Of a stretch of DNA of 63,087 nucleotides, positions 17,976 through 32,113 are shown piece after piece. A program made the translations under genes and the position numbers. The stretch lies in contig QHRX01000013.1 of assembly GCA_003221455.1 (NCBI GenBank), forward strand, positions 1 to 63,087, read 5' to 3'. This DNA comes from Candidatus Rokuibacteriota bacterium (GTDB lineage: Bacteria; Methylomirabilota; Methylomirabilia; Rokubacteriales; CSP1-6). The notes beneath the pieces were generated by a model. That model ran no database searches. It saw only the letters and a program-made list of their open reading frames with translations, and was not told the origin of the DNA. How positions within the stretch are numbered: position 1 is the first letter of the stretch; each line of letters begins with the position of its first letter.

Positions 17976-17979
<4 letters not shown>
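17341..17979 (+). CDS. GNAT family N-acetyltransferase (RimJ/RimL-like)
   Basis: 212 residues from GTG 17341, which has GGGGGAGG upstream; ATG 17308 is an in-frame alternative. The GNAT fold shows GFVRLFNINLLHGYAFLEI (strands 2-4), then the acetyl-CoA loop region HGWGVEAGRLMVLYALESLG, then NRLSQNALLRNGFKLEG, as in ribosomal-protein acetyltransferases and related enzymes. Its stop overlaps the GTG of the following membrane histidine kinase by 3 bases, so it is likely part of that signalling operon. The substrate is unknown. Confidence 0.85.
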
Positions 17980-20108
<2,129 letters not shown>

Positions 20109-20117
20109 GGAGCCAGC

Positions 20118-21734
20118 ATGGCTGATCCGGTCAAGATCCTCCACGTGGAGGATAACCCCGACAACCGGCGCCTCGTGCGCCGGGTGCTCGTCGGGGCGGG
20201 CTACCAGGTCATCGACGCCGCAGACGGGCTCGAGGGCATCGAACTGGCTGTGCGCGAGCAGCCGGACCTGATCCTCCTGGACATCAACATGCCGCGCTTC
20301 GACGGCTACGAGGCGGCGGCGGCGATGCGGGCGTTCCCGGCCCTCCAGTCCTCGCTGATCGTCGCGCTCACCGCGTACACCAACAGCGGGGACCGCGAAC
20401 GCATCCTCACCGCCGGCTGCAACGGGTACATTGCCAAGCCGATCGACGTCGACCGATTTCCCGAGCAGGTTGAGGAGTTCCTGCGGGGCAAGCGCGAGTA
20501 CGTGGCGCCGGCCCAGCAGACGCAGTACCTGCGGGAGCTGAATCGCGGCCTCGTCCAAAACCTGCTGAAGAAGATCCAGGAGCTGGAGCACGTCAACCGG
20601 GGGCTCACGGCGCGCACCTCGCAGCTCGAGAGCCTTCATCACATCGGGGAGATGATCACCTCCCAGCTGAACCTGCACGCCTTGGCCGGCGAGGTGTTGC
20701 CGGGGCTGGCGAAGTCCCTCGGCTTTTCGGAGATCGAGGTGTCGCTGCTGAGCCCCGGGGTGCCCGAGCCGCCGACGCGGGCCCGGTCGTCCCGCACCGA
20801 GCCGGCAGGCGACGACGGCATCACGATCGAGGTGCCGATGGCGATCCAGGGACGGGTCACTGGGCGCATGCGGGCGCGGACGTCGATCCCCGGGCTCCCG
20901 CCGGAGGACGCCGAGCAGGTGCTGCGGATCGTGGCCAGCCAGGTGGCGGTGGCCGCCGAGAACGCCCGGCTCTACGAGGGGCTCCAGCGCCAGATGGAGG
21001 AACTCAGGAATACCGAGGCCCAGCTCGTGCAGTCGGCGAAGCTGGCGGCCATCGGCGAGCTGGCGGCGAACGTGGCGCACGAGATCAACAACCCGATGAC
21101 GAGCATCCTCGGCTACGCGACGCTCCTCCACGAGGAGACGCCGGAGACCTCCCCGCGGAAGGAGACGCTCAAGCTCATCCAGAACGAGTCGCTCCGCATC
21201 CGCGAGATCGTGCGGGCGCTGCTCGACTTCTCTCGGCAGCGCGACTTCGCCAAGGAGCTCGTGGACATCCGACAGGCGGTCAAGGACACGCTCGCCCTGA
21301 TCCAGCGGCACGCGGTCCTGTCGAACTGCAAGATCGTCGAGCAGTACGGCGACAAGCTGCCGCTGATCGAGATCGACGTCCCGCAGTGCAAGCAGGTCTT
21401 CCTGAACCTCGTGACGAACGCGCTCGACGCGATGCCGCACGGCGGGACCCTGACGGTGACGGTGACGGCGGCGCCGCACGACGAAGCGATCAGGATCGAA
21501 TTTGCGGACACGGGCACCGGCATTCCCGACGCCAACCTCGCCCGGATCTTCGAGCCGTTCTTCACGACGAAGCCGGCGGTGAAGGGGACGGGGCTCGGCC
21601 TCTCGGTGAGCCTCGGGATCGTCCAGGCGCACGGCGGGACGATCGAGGTCGCGAGCGAGCCCGGCAAGGGCAGCCGGTTCACCGTCCTGCTGCCCCTGCC
21701 CAAGAACAAGAAGAGGTCCCCCGACCGCCGCTGA
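20118..21734 (+). CDS. Hybrid protein: N-terminal receiver domain followed by GAF-like region and histidine kinase
   Basis: 538 residues. The receiver domain (1-125) has HVEDN, phosphoacceptor Asp55 in LILLDINMPRFDGY, and AKPIDVDRF. A central region (about 165-300) looks GAF-like. The dimerisation/phosphoacceptor helix ELAANVAHEINNP carries His321 and is followed by the HATPase motifs FLNLVTNALDAM, FADTGTGIP and GTGLGLSVS. No transmembrane segment is present, so it is cytoplasmic. The receiver may be a target of the kinase encoded just upstream. ATG is preceded by GTGAGGAGCC. Confidence 0.93.
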   Translation: MADPVKILHVEDNPDNRRLVRRVLVGAGYQVIDAADGLEGIELAVREQPDLILLDINMPRFDGYEAAAAMRAFPALQSSLIVALTAYTNSGDRERILTAGCNGYIAKPIDVDRFPEQVEEFLRGKREYVAPAQQTQYLRELNRGLVQNLLKKIQELEHVNRGLTARTSQLESLHHIGEMITSQLNLHALAGEVLPGLAKSLGFSEIEVSLLSPGVPEPPTRARSSRTEPAGDDGITIEVPMAIQGRVTGRMRARTSIPGLPPEDAEQVLRIVASQVAVAAENARLYEGLQRQMEELRNTEAQLVQSAKLAAIGELAANVAHEINNPMTSILGYATLLHEETPETSPRKETLKLIQNESLRIREIVRALLDFSRQRDFAKELVDIRQAVKDTLALIQRHAVLSNCKIVEQYGDKLPLIEIDVPQCKQVFLNLVTNALDAMPHGGTLTVTVTAAPHDEAIRIEFADTGTGIPDANLARIFEPFFTTKPAVKGTGLGLSVSLGIVQAHGGTIEVASEPGKGSRFTVLLPLPKNKKRSPDRR

Positions 21735-21864
21735 CCCCAGGGCGTGACGCCGCGCCAGGGCGATCCCTCCTGGCCGAGCGGCTGGCATCGTTCCCGGCCC
21801 TCGACGCCGGGGGGCGGCAGGCGTCCTCCCGGCTGAGTCCACCAGGCGACGGCCATCTCCGAGG

Positions 21865-21886
21865 CCGGGCTCGTAGGCGAGCCCGG
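21865..21886. terminator. Strong hairpin between convergent genes
   Basis: CCGGGCTCG (21865-21873) pairs perfectly with CGAGCCCGG (21878-21886) around a TAGG loop. It lies in the 273-base gap between the rightward kinase operon and a leftward acetyltransferase gene. No T-tract follows, so it is at best a candidate bidirectional or Rho-assisted terminator. Nothing else is seen in the gap. Confidence 0.4.
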
Positions 21887-22007
21887 GCCGTCCACCCGTG
21901 CACCGTTCCCGCGTCGCGCCGAGGGGGACCAGGTCCCGTCCGCTCCCGGGTCCTGCCTGACCGGGGCGCCTGCGGCCGTGCACCGACGCGCTTCTGGCGG
22001 CCCTCTG

Positions 22008-22445
22008 TCAGCGGCGCCGCCCGGGCAGGAGCGCCTTGTAGAAGAGCAGCTCTCGGTAGCCCTGCGGCAGGTTGTCGATGTGGCCGGAGGGCGTGAAGCC
22101 GAGCGCGCCGTGCATCTGGATCGAGATCGCGTTCGTCTCCACCGTGGACGAGAAGAGGCGCGGGCTCGGCGACATCTCCTCCACCCAACGGAACAGCTCG
22201 CGGGCGACGCCCTGGCGGCGGAAGTCCGAGCGCACGCTGACGAGTGACACGAAGGTGCACTGAAACCAGTCGGTCCGGTAGGCGAGCAGCCCGACGACGG
22301 CGCCGGCCCGGTCGGCCACGAGCAGGTGGTGTCGTTCGAGATAGGAGCGGACGAAGGCGCCAGCGCGGTCGGGCCCCGTGACTTCGGCCGCCAACTCAGT
22401 CAGCGCGGCAAACTCGGCGCCGCCGGGAGGCCGGACCAGGCTCAC
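22008..22445 (-). CDS. GNAT family N-acetyltransferase
   Basis: 145 residues from GTG 22445, whose GTGA overlaps the stop of the upstream hydrolase. The acetyl-CoA site is VSVRSDFRRQGVARELFRW (R/QxxGxG/A type), followed by VETNAISIQMHGALGFTPSG, which is the usual beta5-alpha4 end. It is the last gene of the leftward thrC-rraA-hydrolase group. The substrate is unknown. Confidence 0.85.
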   Translation of the reverse strand: MSLVRPPGGAEFAALTELAAEVTGPDRAGAFVRSYLERHHLLVADRAGAVVGLLAYRTDWFQCTFVSLVSVRSDFRRQGVARELFRWVEEMSPSPRLFSSTVETNAISIQMHGALGFTPSGHIDNLPQGYRELLFYKALLPGRRR

Positions 22446-23278
22446 GGCGGGTCGAGGAACGAGCGCAGCGCGCGCTGGACGAGCGGGTTGTCGCCGAGGA
22501 GGATCGTATAGTGATTGGTCCCCGGGACGACGACGAGTGCACAGCGCGGGATGGCGTGGCGCACCGCCTCGGCCTCGTCCTGCGTCATGAGACAGTCCGT
22601 CTCGCCGAGGAGGCCGTCCGGGGCGCGCAGCAGGAGGGTGGGGGCCTTCACCTGCCGGTGCCAGACCCACAGGCGCTCGCGGCCGAGGTTCGCCAGCTCC
22701 TCCTCGATCGCGTGCCGGGCCACCTTCGAGCGGACGCCGCCGCCTGGGCCGGGCTCGACGTCGTAGGTGAAGTACCGCGTCAGGTGTTCGTTCCACCGCC
22801 CTGCCAGGAAGGGAAGCCCCTGCAGCATCTGCAGGTACAGGTCGAGCGAGGGAAACTCGAGCCCGACCCGGGCGATGGCGGGGCCGAGCGAGTCGAGGAC
22901 CTCCGCACGGACGTCAAAGCCCCCGTCGACCAGGACGAGTTGCGTCACGCGCTCCGGGTAGTGCACGGCGAAGTGAAGGGCGATCGCGGCGCCGAGCGAG
23001 TGCCCCACGAGCACGGCGTGGTCGAGCCCGTAGTGTCCGAGGAGCCCCGCGAGGTCGTCCGAGTGACGGGCGAGGCTATAGCCGCGCGCGGGCTTGTCGC
23101 TGTCGCCGCGCCCGCGGAGATCCCAGGCGAGGACCCGGTAGTCCGGGGACAGCACCGCGGCCAGGCTCTCCCAGCAGGTGTGGTTCGCGGTGAGCCCGTG
23201 GATCAGGACGAGCGCCGGACCCCGCCCCGGCCACTCCCGGACGGCCAGGGTGACGCCATTTACCGCGACGCGCGCCAT
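22442..23278 (-). CDS. Alpha/beta-fold hydrolase
   Basis: 278 residues. The oxyanion hole is LIHGLTANHTCW, the nucleophile elbow is GHSLG, the acid is near LLLRAPDGLLGE, and the catalytic His is in VPGTNHYTILLG. WDLRGRGDSDKP is a conserved strand-turn of the family. It is probably a cytosolic esterase, lactonase or C-C hydrolase; the substrate cannot be told. It is one base from the RraA-like gene and overlaps the GNAT gene by 4 bases. Confidence 0.9.
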   Translation of the reverse strand: MARVAVNGVTLAVREWPGRGPALVLIHGLTANHTCWESLAAVLSPDYRVLAWDLRGRGDSDKPARGYSLARHSDDLAGLLGHYGLDHAVLVGHSLGAAIALHFAVHYPERVTQLVLVDGGFDVRAEVLDSLGPAIARVGLEFPSLDLYLQMLQGLPFLAGRWNEHLTRYFTYDVEPGPGGGVRSKVARHAIEEELANLGRERLWVWHRQVKAPTLLLRAPDGLLGETDCLMTQDEAEAVRHAIPRCALVVVPGTNHYTILLGDNPLVQRALRSFLDPP

Positions 23279-23279
23279 C

Positions 23280-23957
23280 TCAATAGGTGCCGGGCCGGAT
23301 CTCGCGGTAGAGGGCCTTGAGCCGCTCGGCCGAGAACTCGCGCGACTGGCAGAGGCTGATGATCCGACGCTCGGTCGTTTCGATCTTGGCCACCGCGTCG
23401 GGGATCCTTGGCGCCAAGTCGGGCGGAATCGTCACGACGCCGTGCTGGTCGGCGTGGACCAGATCGCCCGGGTTGACCCAGAGACCGCCTACCTTGATGG
23501 GCAGCCCGAAGTCTACCAGGTGCACGTAGGCGTGGGACACCGAGATGTGGGCGGCGACGAACTGGAACCCGAGCGTCCGCACCTCGTCGAGGTCCCGCAC
23601 CGCGCCGTCGGTGATGACGCCGGCGCAGCCGAGCGCCTTGTGGATGTTGGCCTGCACCTCCCCCCACTGGGACCCCTGTCCCCGCGGCTCGTCGAGGTCG
23701 TGGACGACGACGACGCGCGGCTCGGGAATCGTCTGGATGAAGTCCCAGTAGCCGAAGGTGCTCGCGCGATGGCCATCGACGGGCGCCGGCTCCGCCCGGA
23801 TCAGCGCCGTCACCGCGTGGCCCACGAGTGGACCGAGCTCGGGGAAGAGCGCCCGCAGGTCGCCCGACATGTACCCCTGGTTCCGCGGCCGGACGTTAAA
23901 GGTCTCGATGGCGTTCGCCACGCTCGGGCTCGTGATCTTTCGGAGCGCCTCAATCAC
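23280..23957 (-). CDS. RraA family protein / HMG-aldolase-like
   Basis: 225 residues. Characteristic of the RraA/4-hydroxy-4-methyl-2-oxoglutarate aldolase fold are WGEVQANIHKALGCAG, GVITDGAVRDLDEV (the Arg-Asp pair that binds metal and substrate) and GDLVHADQHGVVTIP. Members either cleave pyruvate-derived aldols or act as RNase E regulators. In this metabolic context an aldolase or decarboxylase role is more likely, but that is inference. Its ATG overlaps the thrC stop (ATGA). Confidence 0.88.
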   Translation of the reverse strand: MIEALRKITSPSVANAIETFNVRPRNQGYMSGDLRALFPELGPLVGHAVTALIRAEPAPVDGHRASTFGYWDFIQTIPEPRVVVVHDLDEPRGQGSQWGEVQANIHKALGCAGVITDGAVRDLDEVRTLGFQFVAAHISVSHAYVHLVDFGLPIKVGGLWVNPGDLVHADQHGVVTIPPDLAPRIPDAVAKIETTERRIISLCQSREFSAERLKALYREIRPGTY

Positions 23958-25186
23958 AGGGGGTTCCTCCGTAGGTGTCCTTCCAGTTCCGACAGTGAGG
24001 GATCGATCGTCAGGAGCGGTTCAGCGCGTGCCGCGGCGTCTGCGGGCTGCTTCAGGCCGTGCCCGGTCACGGTGCAGACGACGAGATCCTGCGGTCGGAT
24101 GCGGCCTTGGCCGGCCAGGGCGGCGGCGGCGGCCAAGGACGTGGCCGCGGCGGGCTCGCAGAAGATCCCCGCGAAGCGGGCGAGCCGTGCCTGCGCCACC
24201 AGGATCTCGGCGTCGGCGCACGCCACGGCGGCACCGCCGGTGGCCCGGAGTGCGTCGAGAGCCCGCCCGCCGAGGGACGGCGAGCCGACGGCGATCGACT
24301 CGGCCACGGTCTCCGCCGGCGTGACGGGGACCGGGTCGGGCACCCCGGCCTCCCACGCGCGGACGATCGGCGCCGCGGCCGCCGCCTGGGCGACGACCAG
24401 GCGAGGCATTCCGCGGGCCCAGCCGAGTGCGTTCAACTCCCGCCAGCCCTTCCAGGTCGCGGCCACGCCGAGTCCGCCGGCGATCGGGTGGATCATCCAG
24501 GCCGGCACCTCGCCGTCGAGCTGCTCCCACGTCTCGAATGCGTAACTCTTCTTGCCCTCGTTGCGCCACGGATTCGTCGACAGGCAGGAGTACCAGCCGA
24601 ACGCCGCCAGCGCCTCTCGGCACAGCGCCGCCGTGCGGTCGAACGGCCCTCGGACGGCGACGACGCAGGCACCGTGGGCCCGCGCCTGGACGACCTTGGC
24701 GGCCGCCGTGGAGGCCGGCACCATGACGATCGCCTTGAGGCCGGCCGCGGCGGCATAGGCGGCGACGGACGCAGCGTGGTTGCCGGTCGAGGAGACGGCG
24801 ACGGTCGTGGCCTTCACCTCACGGGCGTGGGACAGAGCGACCGTGACCGAGCGATCCTTGAGCGAGCCCGTCGGGAGCACCGTGTCGTTCTTGATGTAGA
24901 GACGCTCGAGTCCGATCTCTGCGCCGAGCCGCCGTGCCGGCACGAGCGGAGTGTCGCCCTCGCCGAGCGTGACGACGGCGCCCGGGTCGGCGATCGGCAG
25001 GAACTCCCGCCACCGCCAGAGCCCGCGTGGACGGCGTCGGATCTCGGGGGCGAGGCCCCGCGCGATCTGGCTCAGATCGACCTCGGCGTCGAGGACACCC
25101 CGACAACGCGGGCAGCCGACCGGCGGGGCCGCGCGATCGACGCTCTCGTCGCAGCGCGGGCAGCGGATTCGGGCGACCGTCCCCAC
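23954..25186 (-). CDS. thrC: Threonine synthase-like PLP-dependent enzyme
   Basis: 410 residues from GTG 25186. It begins with a zinc-ribbon-like stretch (CPRCDE ... CPRCRG), typical of many threonine synthases. LGEGDTPLVPA precedes the PLP lysine in LPTGSLKDRSV. Further motifs are SSTGNHAASVAAYAA and the phosphate-binding region GGLGVAA, and the C-terminal TGHGLKQP. It would convert O-phosphohomoserine to threonine. Some homologues act on other beta- or gamma-substituted amino acids, so the substrate is slightly uncertain. It is part of a tightly packed leftward operon. Confidence 0.88.
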   Translation of the reverse strand: MGTVARIRCPRCDESVDRAAPPVGCPRCRGVLDAEVDLSQIARGLAPEIRRRPRGLWRWREFLPIADPGAVVTLGEGDTPLVPARRLGAEIGLERLYIKNDTVLPTGSLKDRSVTVALSHAREVKATTVAVSSTGNHAASVAAYAAAAGLKAIVMVPASTAAAKVVQARAHGACVVAVRGPFDRTAALCREALAAFGWYSCLSTNPWRNEGKKSYAFETWEQLDGEVPAWMIHPIAGGLGVAATWKGWRELNALGWARGMPRLVVAQAAAAAPIVRAWEAGVPDPVPVTPAETVAESIAVGSPSLGGRALDALRATGGAAVACADAEILVAQARLARFAGIFCEPAAATSLAAAAALAGQGRIRPQDLVVCTVTGHGLKQPADAAARAEPLLTIDPSLSELEGHLRRNPL

Positions 25187-25188
25187 CG

Positions 25189-25452
25189 CTAGGTGAGCTC
25201 GCGCCCGTGCAGCGCACGCCGGCGGCGCCCGGCGGTCGGCCGGGTCTGGCCGGGAGGGGGGGTGATCGCGAGCGCCCCGTGCCGGCGCTCCCGCCGGTTG
25301 AGCGGCCGGTCGAGTTGGATGTCGATCATGCCGTCGCCGGCGAGCGTGGCCAACTCCGCGGCTCGTTCGTGAGCGACGGGCCCGACGCCGGCGGCGCGCC
25401 GAGCGGGCCGAGGGCGGACGCTCACGGTGGAGACCGTACCGAGGACGCCCAT
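25189..25452 (-). CDS. Small basic protein of unknown function
   Basis: 87 residues, ATG 25452, ending 2 bases before the thrC start. The sequence is rich in Arg and Ala and contains DGMIDIQLDRPLNRRERRHG. I recognise no family. It is loosely reminiscent of short anti-sigma FlgM-like proteins, but there is no firm match. Support for it being a gene comes from its position directly ahead of thrC and a promoter-like sequence 12-41 bases upstream of its ATG. It could instead be a leader region of thrC. Confidence 0.45.
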   Translation of the reverse strand: MGVLGTVSTVSVRPRPARRAAGVGPVAHERAAELATLAGDGMIDIQLDRPLNRRERRHGALAITPPPGQTRPTAGRRRRALHGRELT

Positions 25453-25463
25453 CTGACGCGCGT

Positions 25464-25493
25464 ATGGTACCTACTCCACCCCGTCTGACACAA
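25464..25493 (-). promoter_or_regulatory. Candidate promoter of the leftward thrC operon
   Basis: On the minus strand, TTGTGT (25493-25488) and TACCAT (25469-25464) have an 18-base spacer. The expected start is at about 25457, five bases before the ATG at 25452. The remaining 230 bases up to ligA hold nothing I can identify. Confidence 0.4.
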
Positions 25494-25719
25494 TCGGACC
25501 CCGGAGAGCGGTGCCGTGCGGACCCTGCCCGGACGATGCCCGCGGGCGGAGCGGCCCCGACCCGATTGCCGAGGCCGCCTTCGCGAGGGCCACGATCCAG
25601 GCACCGAGGCCACCGAGCCGTGCTGCACGTCGACAACCCTTCGGGTGTCGGGGCGTGACGCGGCCCGGGGCCGGAGTCCGTTGCCCGACCCTCGCCCCGG
25701 CCGGCACCGGGCGAAGGCG

Positions 25720-28675
<2,956 letters not shown>

Positions 28676-28679
<4 letters not shown>

Positions 28680-29194
28680 GGCAGGGAGTCGAGCTCTCGG
28701 CGGATCCGCTCGCGGAGCGCCGGGTCGATCGGGGTGGCCGGCCGGGCGCGCGGCCGCGTCCACCGCCGGAGCAGGACGGCGACGACGGCGAGCCCGACCA
28801 GCACGGACACCACCGGGGCCGCCCACACGAGCAGGTTGAACCCGTGCTCCCGTGGCGACAGGAGGATCCACTCGCCATATTTGGCGACGAAGTATTGCAC
28901 GACCTGCTCCGGCGCCTCGCCGGCGGCCAGCCGCTCCCGGATGATGGCGCGCATCTGCGCCGCCATCTCGGAGGGTGAGTCGAGGACGGACAGGTTCTGG
29001 CAGACCACGCAGCGGAGCTGGGCCGCCACGCGGCGCACCGTCTCCTCGTCGACCGTCGGGGCCGCGTTCGCCGGACCGGTCGCCGCCGCCGCGACCCCCG
29101 TGGCGAGCCGCGGCGCCTCGGGCGCGCGTGCCTCGACCGAGCGCCCGCCGACGAGCACGGCCAGGGCGAGCGCGAGGAGGCCGGCCCGCCTCAC
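28676..29194 (-). CDS. ccmH: Cytochrome c-type biogenesis protein CcmH
   Basis: 172 residues with a signal peptide at 1-22. The thiol-redox motif LRCVVCQNLS (CxxC) is diagnostic of CcmH/NrfF/CycL, with a C-terminal membrane anchor near residues 120-140 (LLVWAAPVVSVLVGLAVVAV). It keeps apocytochrome cysteines reduced at the outer face of the membrane before heme ligation. GTG at 29194 overlaps the ccmG stop. Confidence 0.95.
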
Positions 29195-29712
29195 GCCGGC
29201 TCGCCCAAGAGCTTCTCCACTTCGCGACGGAAGAGGTCGTCGCTCACGGCGCCGGTCTGCTTGCGACGGATCCGCCCGGCGCGGTCGATGAAGAACGTCT
29301 CGGGCACTCCGTACACGCCGTAGTCGACCGAGACCTTTCCGTCCGGGTCGGGGGCGTTCGGGAAGGAGAGGCTGAAGTCCGCGATGAACTTGCGCGCCGC
29401 GTCGGGCTGGTCCTGGATCGCGACGCCGACGACCGAGACCTCGCGGCCGCGGTAGGCGCGCCACGACCGCTCGAGGGCCGGCGCCTCCTCGTAGCACGCG
29501 GGGTAGCACCACGAGGCCCAGAAGTTCAGCACGACCACGCGGCCGCGCAGGCTCTCGAGCGAGACGTCCCTGCCGTCGAAGGTGCGGAGCACGAAGGGCG
29601 CGGCGGGGCGTCCGACCAGGGGCGAGGGAATGTCGCGCGGGTTCACCCGGAACCCGTACGCGAGCAGCCCGAGAACCGGCACCACCGACAGCGGGATGAG
29701 CCAGCGCCACAT
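29191..29712 (-). CDS. ccmG: Thiol:disulfide interchange protein DsbE/CcmG
   Basis: 173 residues from ATG 29712 (MWRWLIPLSVVPVLG). One N-terminal transmembrane anchor is followed by a periplasmic thioredoxin fold with active site WASWCYPACYEEAPA. The cis-Pro is in VYGVPETFFIDRAG. It resets CcmH or apocytochrome thiols. It starts 1 base after ccmF ends. A longer frame toward 29778 has shadow-like composition and is rejected. Confidence 0.95.
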   Translation of the reverse strand: MWRWLIPLSVVPVLGLLAYGFRVNPRDIPSPLVGRPAAPFVLRTFDGRDVSLESLRGRVVVLNFWASWCYPACYEEAPALERSWRAYRGREVSVVGVAIQDQPDAARKFIADFSLSFPNAPDPDGKVSVDYGVYGVPETFFIDRAGRIRRKQTGAVSDDLFRREVEKLLGEPA

Positions 29713-29713
29713 G

Positions 29714-31654
29714 CTAGGCGGCGCGGTCGTCGGGGACGATCGCGAGCAGGGCGCCGAGCGTGAGCACGAGGCCACCAATCCAGATCCAGCTCACGAGCCG
29801 GTTCACGAGCACCTTCACCGTGGCCGCGGAGCCGTCGCGCGCGAAGTCGCCGAGCACGAGGTACAGGTCCTCGGTCAGGCCCATCCGGTAATCGACGCCC
29901 GCGATCGGGGCCTGCTCCTGCCGGTAGAACTTCTTGCTCGGGCGCATCACGATCGGCGCGCCCCCGCCGCGCGAGACCGCGAAGGTCCCGACCACGCGGG
30001 CATGGGTCGACTCCTGCGTCGCCGAGAGGCCCTCGAAGCGGAAGCGGTAGCCCGCCACCTCCACCGCCTGGCCGCGCTTGAGCGTCGCCTCGGTCTGCAC
30101 CGACCAGGCCTGGGAGCCGGTGACGCCGAGGGCGACCAGGAGGATCCCGAGGTGGATCACGAAGCCGCCATAGCGGCGGTTGTGACGCAGAAGGAGGCCC
30201 GTGACCGCGCGCGCGAGGCCGGCGCCGGTCCGCAGGCGAGCGCGCGTGCCGCGGAGGACGTCGAGCGCGATGGTCGCGGCGGCGAAGAGCGCGAGGGCGA
30301 GCGTGAGCACCGCCAGCGTGGACCGCACGCCGACCAGATGGAGCACGGCGGCGGCGACGAGGCCGATCGCGACCGGGCCGAGGAAGTTGCGCTTCAGGTT
30401 GTCGATCGAGGCCCGCCGCCAGGCGATGAGCGGGCCGACGCCCATCAGGAAGATCAGCGAGAGAAAGAGCGGCACGTTCACCTGGTTGAAGAACGGCGCG
30501 CCGACGCTGACCTTGACGCCGCGGATCGCCTCGCTCAGGAGCGGAAAGACGGTGCCGAAGAAGACCGTGAACGCGGCCGCCACCAGGAAGACGTTGTTCA
30601 GGAGGAAGGCGGACTCGCGGGAGAGGATGCTGTCGAGCTCCCCCTGGGCCGTGAGCCGGTCCCAGCGCCAGGCGAGCCCGCCGAAGGCGACGAGCAGCAC
30701 CAGACCGAGGAAGGCGAGGAAGAAGGCGCCGATCGAGCCCTGCGAGAAGGCGTGCACCGACGCGATCACGCCCGACCGCGTGAGGAACGTGCCAAAGATC
30801 GTGAGACCGAAGGTCAGGATCACGAGCGAGATGTTCCAGAGCTTGAGCATGCGCCGGCGCTCCTGGATCATCGCCGAGTGCAAGAGGGCGGTGCCGGTGA
30901 GCCAGGGCATGAACGCCGCATTCTCGACCGGATCCCACGCCCAGTAGCCGCCCCACCCGAGGACGTGATAGCTCCACCACCCGCCGATCAGGAGCCCGAG
31001 CGAGAGGAAGTACCACGCGACGATGGTCCACCGGCGCGTCGTCGTGATCCAGGCGTCCCCCACGCGCCCGGTCACCAGCGCCGCCATCGCGAAGGCGAAC
31101 GGGACGGTGAAGCCGGTGAAGCCGAGGTAGAGCGCCACCGGGTGGGTGATCATCCCGGTGTCCTCGAGCAGCGGGTTCAGCCCCCGGCCGTCGGCGGGAA
31201 CGGGAGTGAGCCGCTCGAACGGCGGGGCCGGGAGCGTCATCACCAGCAGAAAGAAGGCGATAATGCCGAGCATGACCGACAGGGCCCAGGGGTAGAGGTC
31301 ACGCTCCCCGCGGTGGCGCAGCACCACGATCAGCGTATAGAGCGCGAGCATCCACGCCCACAGCAGGATCGACCCCTCGAGCGCGCCCCACACGGCGGTC
31401 ACGCGGTAGTAGAACGGCGTGCTGAGCGTCGTCTGGTGGGCGACGTAGCGCACCGAGAAGTCGAACGTGAGGAACGCGTACGCGAGGAGCAGGAAGCAGG
31501 CGGTGACCAGCGCGAAGACCGCGAGCGCCGCGCGCTGGGCGGATTCGATCAGCGCCGGCCGCCCGGTCTGGGCGCCGGCGGCCGCCGCGATGGCGCCGTA
31601 GACGGCGAGCACGATACCCACCACCAGGGCCCCCTGCCCGAGCTCGGGGATCAC
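29714..31654 (-). CDS. ccmF: Heme lyase subunit CcmF
   Basis: 646 residues from GTG 31654, with many transmembrane segments. The WWD heme-handling motif is intact, with GWGGYWAWDPVENAAFMPWL at about residues 225-245 (shown here at its 20-residue core). The conserved periplasmic His-containing loops and a C-terminal soluble region (YRFRFEGLSATQE ... RPSKKFYRQEQAP) are present. It joins heme from CcmE to apocytochrome c. Start and stop overlap or abut ccmE and ccmG, in the standard order. Confidence 0.96.
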   Translation of the reverse strand: MIPELGQGALVVGIVLAVYGAIAAAAGAQTGRPALIESAQRAALAVFALVTACFLLLAYAFLTFDFSVRYVAHQTTLSTPFYYRVTAVWGALEGSILLWAWMLALYTLIVVLRHRGERDLYPWALSVMLGIIAFFLLVMTLPAPPFERLTPVPADGRGLNPLLEDTGMITHPVALYLGFTGFTVPFAFAMAALVTGRVGDAWITTTRRWTIVAWYFLSLGLLIGGWWSYHVLGWGGYWAWDPVENAAFMPWLTGTALLHSAMIQERRRMLKLWNISLVILTFGLTIFGTFLTRSGVIASVHAFSQGSIGAFFLAFLGLVLLVAFGGLAWRWDRLTAQGELDSILSRESAFLLNNVFLVAAAFTVFFGTVFPLLSEAIRGVKVSVGAPFFNQVNVPLFLSLIFLMGVGPLIAWRRASIDNLKRNFLGPVAIGLVAAAVLHLVGVRSTLAVLTLALALFAAATIALDVLRGTRARLRTGAGLARAVTGLLLRHNRRYGGFVIHLGILLVALGVTGSQAWSVQTEATLKRGQAVEVAGYRFRFEGLSATQESTHARVVGTFAVSRGGGAPIVMRPSKKFYRQEQAPIAGVDYRMGLTEDLYLVLGDFARDGSAATVKVLVNRLVSWIWIGGLVLTLGALLAIVPDDRAA

Positions 31655-32103
31655 CGTGGGGCCCGCCGCTGGAGCGCTCGGATCATCTCCTCGTACGCCG
31701 CCGACGAGGGATCCCCGTGCGGGGCCTGGTAATTCTCCGAGTGCTTGGCCATGATGAGCGTCGCCTTGAAGTATCCCTCCGGGGTCCACGAGCCCTCCAC
31801 GACCGCCCCGCGCCCCTCGCCAAACAGGTCTGGTGGCGTCCCCGTGTGCCGCACCGGGACGCGCCCCTTGCCGTCGGTGAGCGCGAACTCGAGGTCGAGG
31901 CTGGCGGGGTTCCAGTGCACGGAGCCCGGCACGACCATCCCGCCCAGCCGGTAGGCCTTGCCGGCGACGGCGGCCGCCGCGAGCTCCGACGGCGTGATGA
32001 AGTACACGGCCGACTGCGTCACGCCGGTGTAGATGAGGTAGGCCAGGGCGAGCACGATGACCGCGCCCCCGACGAGGAACTTCGTGTTCTGGTTCGTGGT
32101 CAC
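31651..32103 (-). CDS. ccmE: Periplasmic heme chaperone CcmE
   Basis: 150 residues from GTG 32103. One N-terminal membrane anchor (FLVGGAVIVLALAYLIYTG) is followed by an OB-type beta-barrel. The heme-binding His is in AKHSENYQAP, the canonical KHxENY context, and the tyrosine is also present. It carries heme from the CcmABCD complex to CcmF. Confidence 0.95.
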   Translation of the reverse strand: MTTNQNTKFLVGGAVIVLALAYLIYTGVTQSAVYFITPSELAAAAVAGKAYRLGGMVVPGSVHWNPASLDLEFALTDGKGRVPVRHTGTPPDLFGEGRGAVVEGSWTPEGYFKATLIMAKHSENYQAPHGDPSSAAYEEMIRALQRRAPR

Positions 32104-32113
32104 CGCACGGCCT

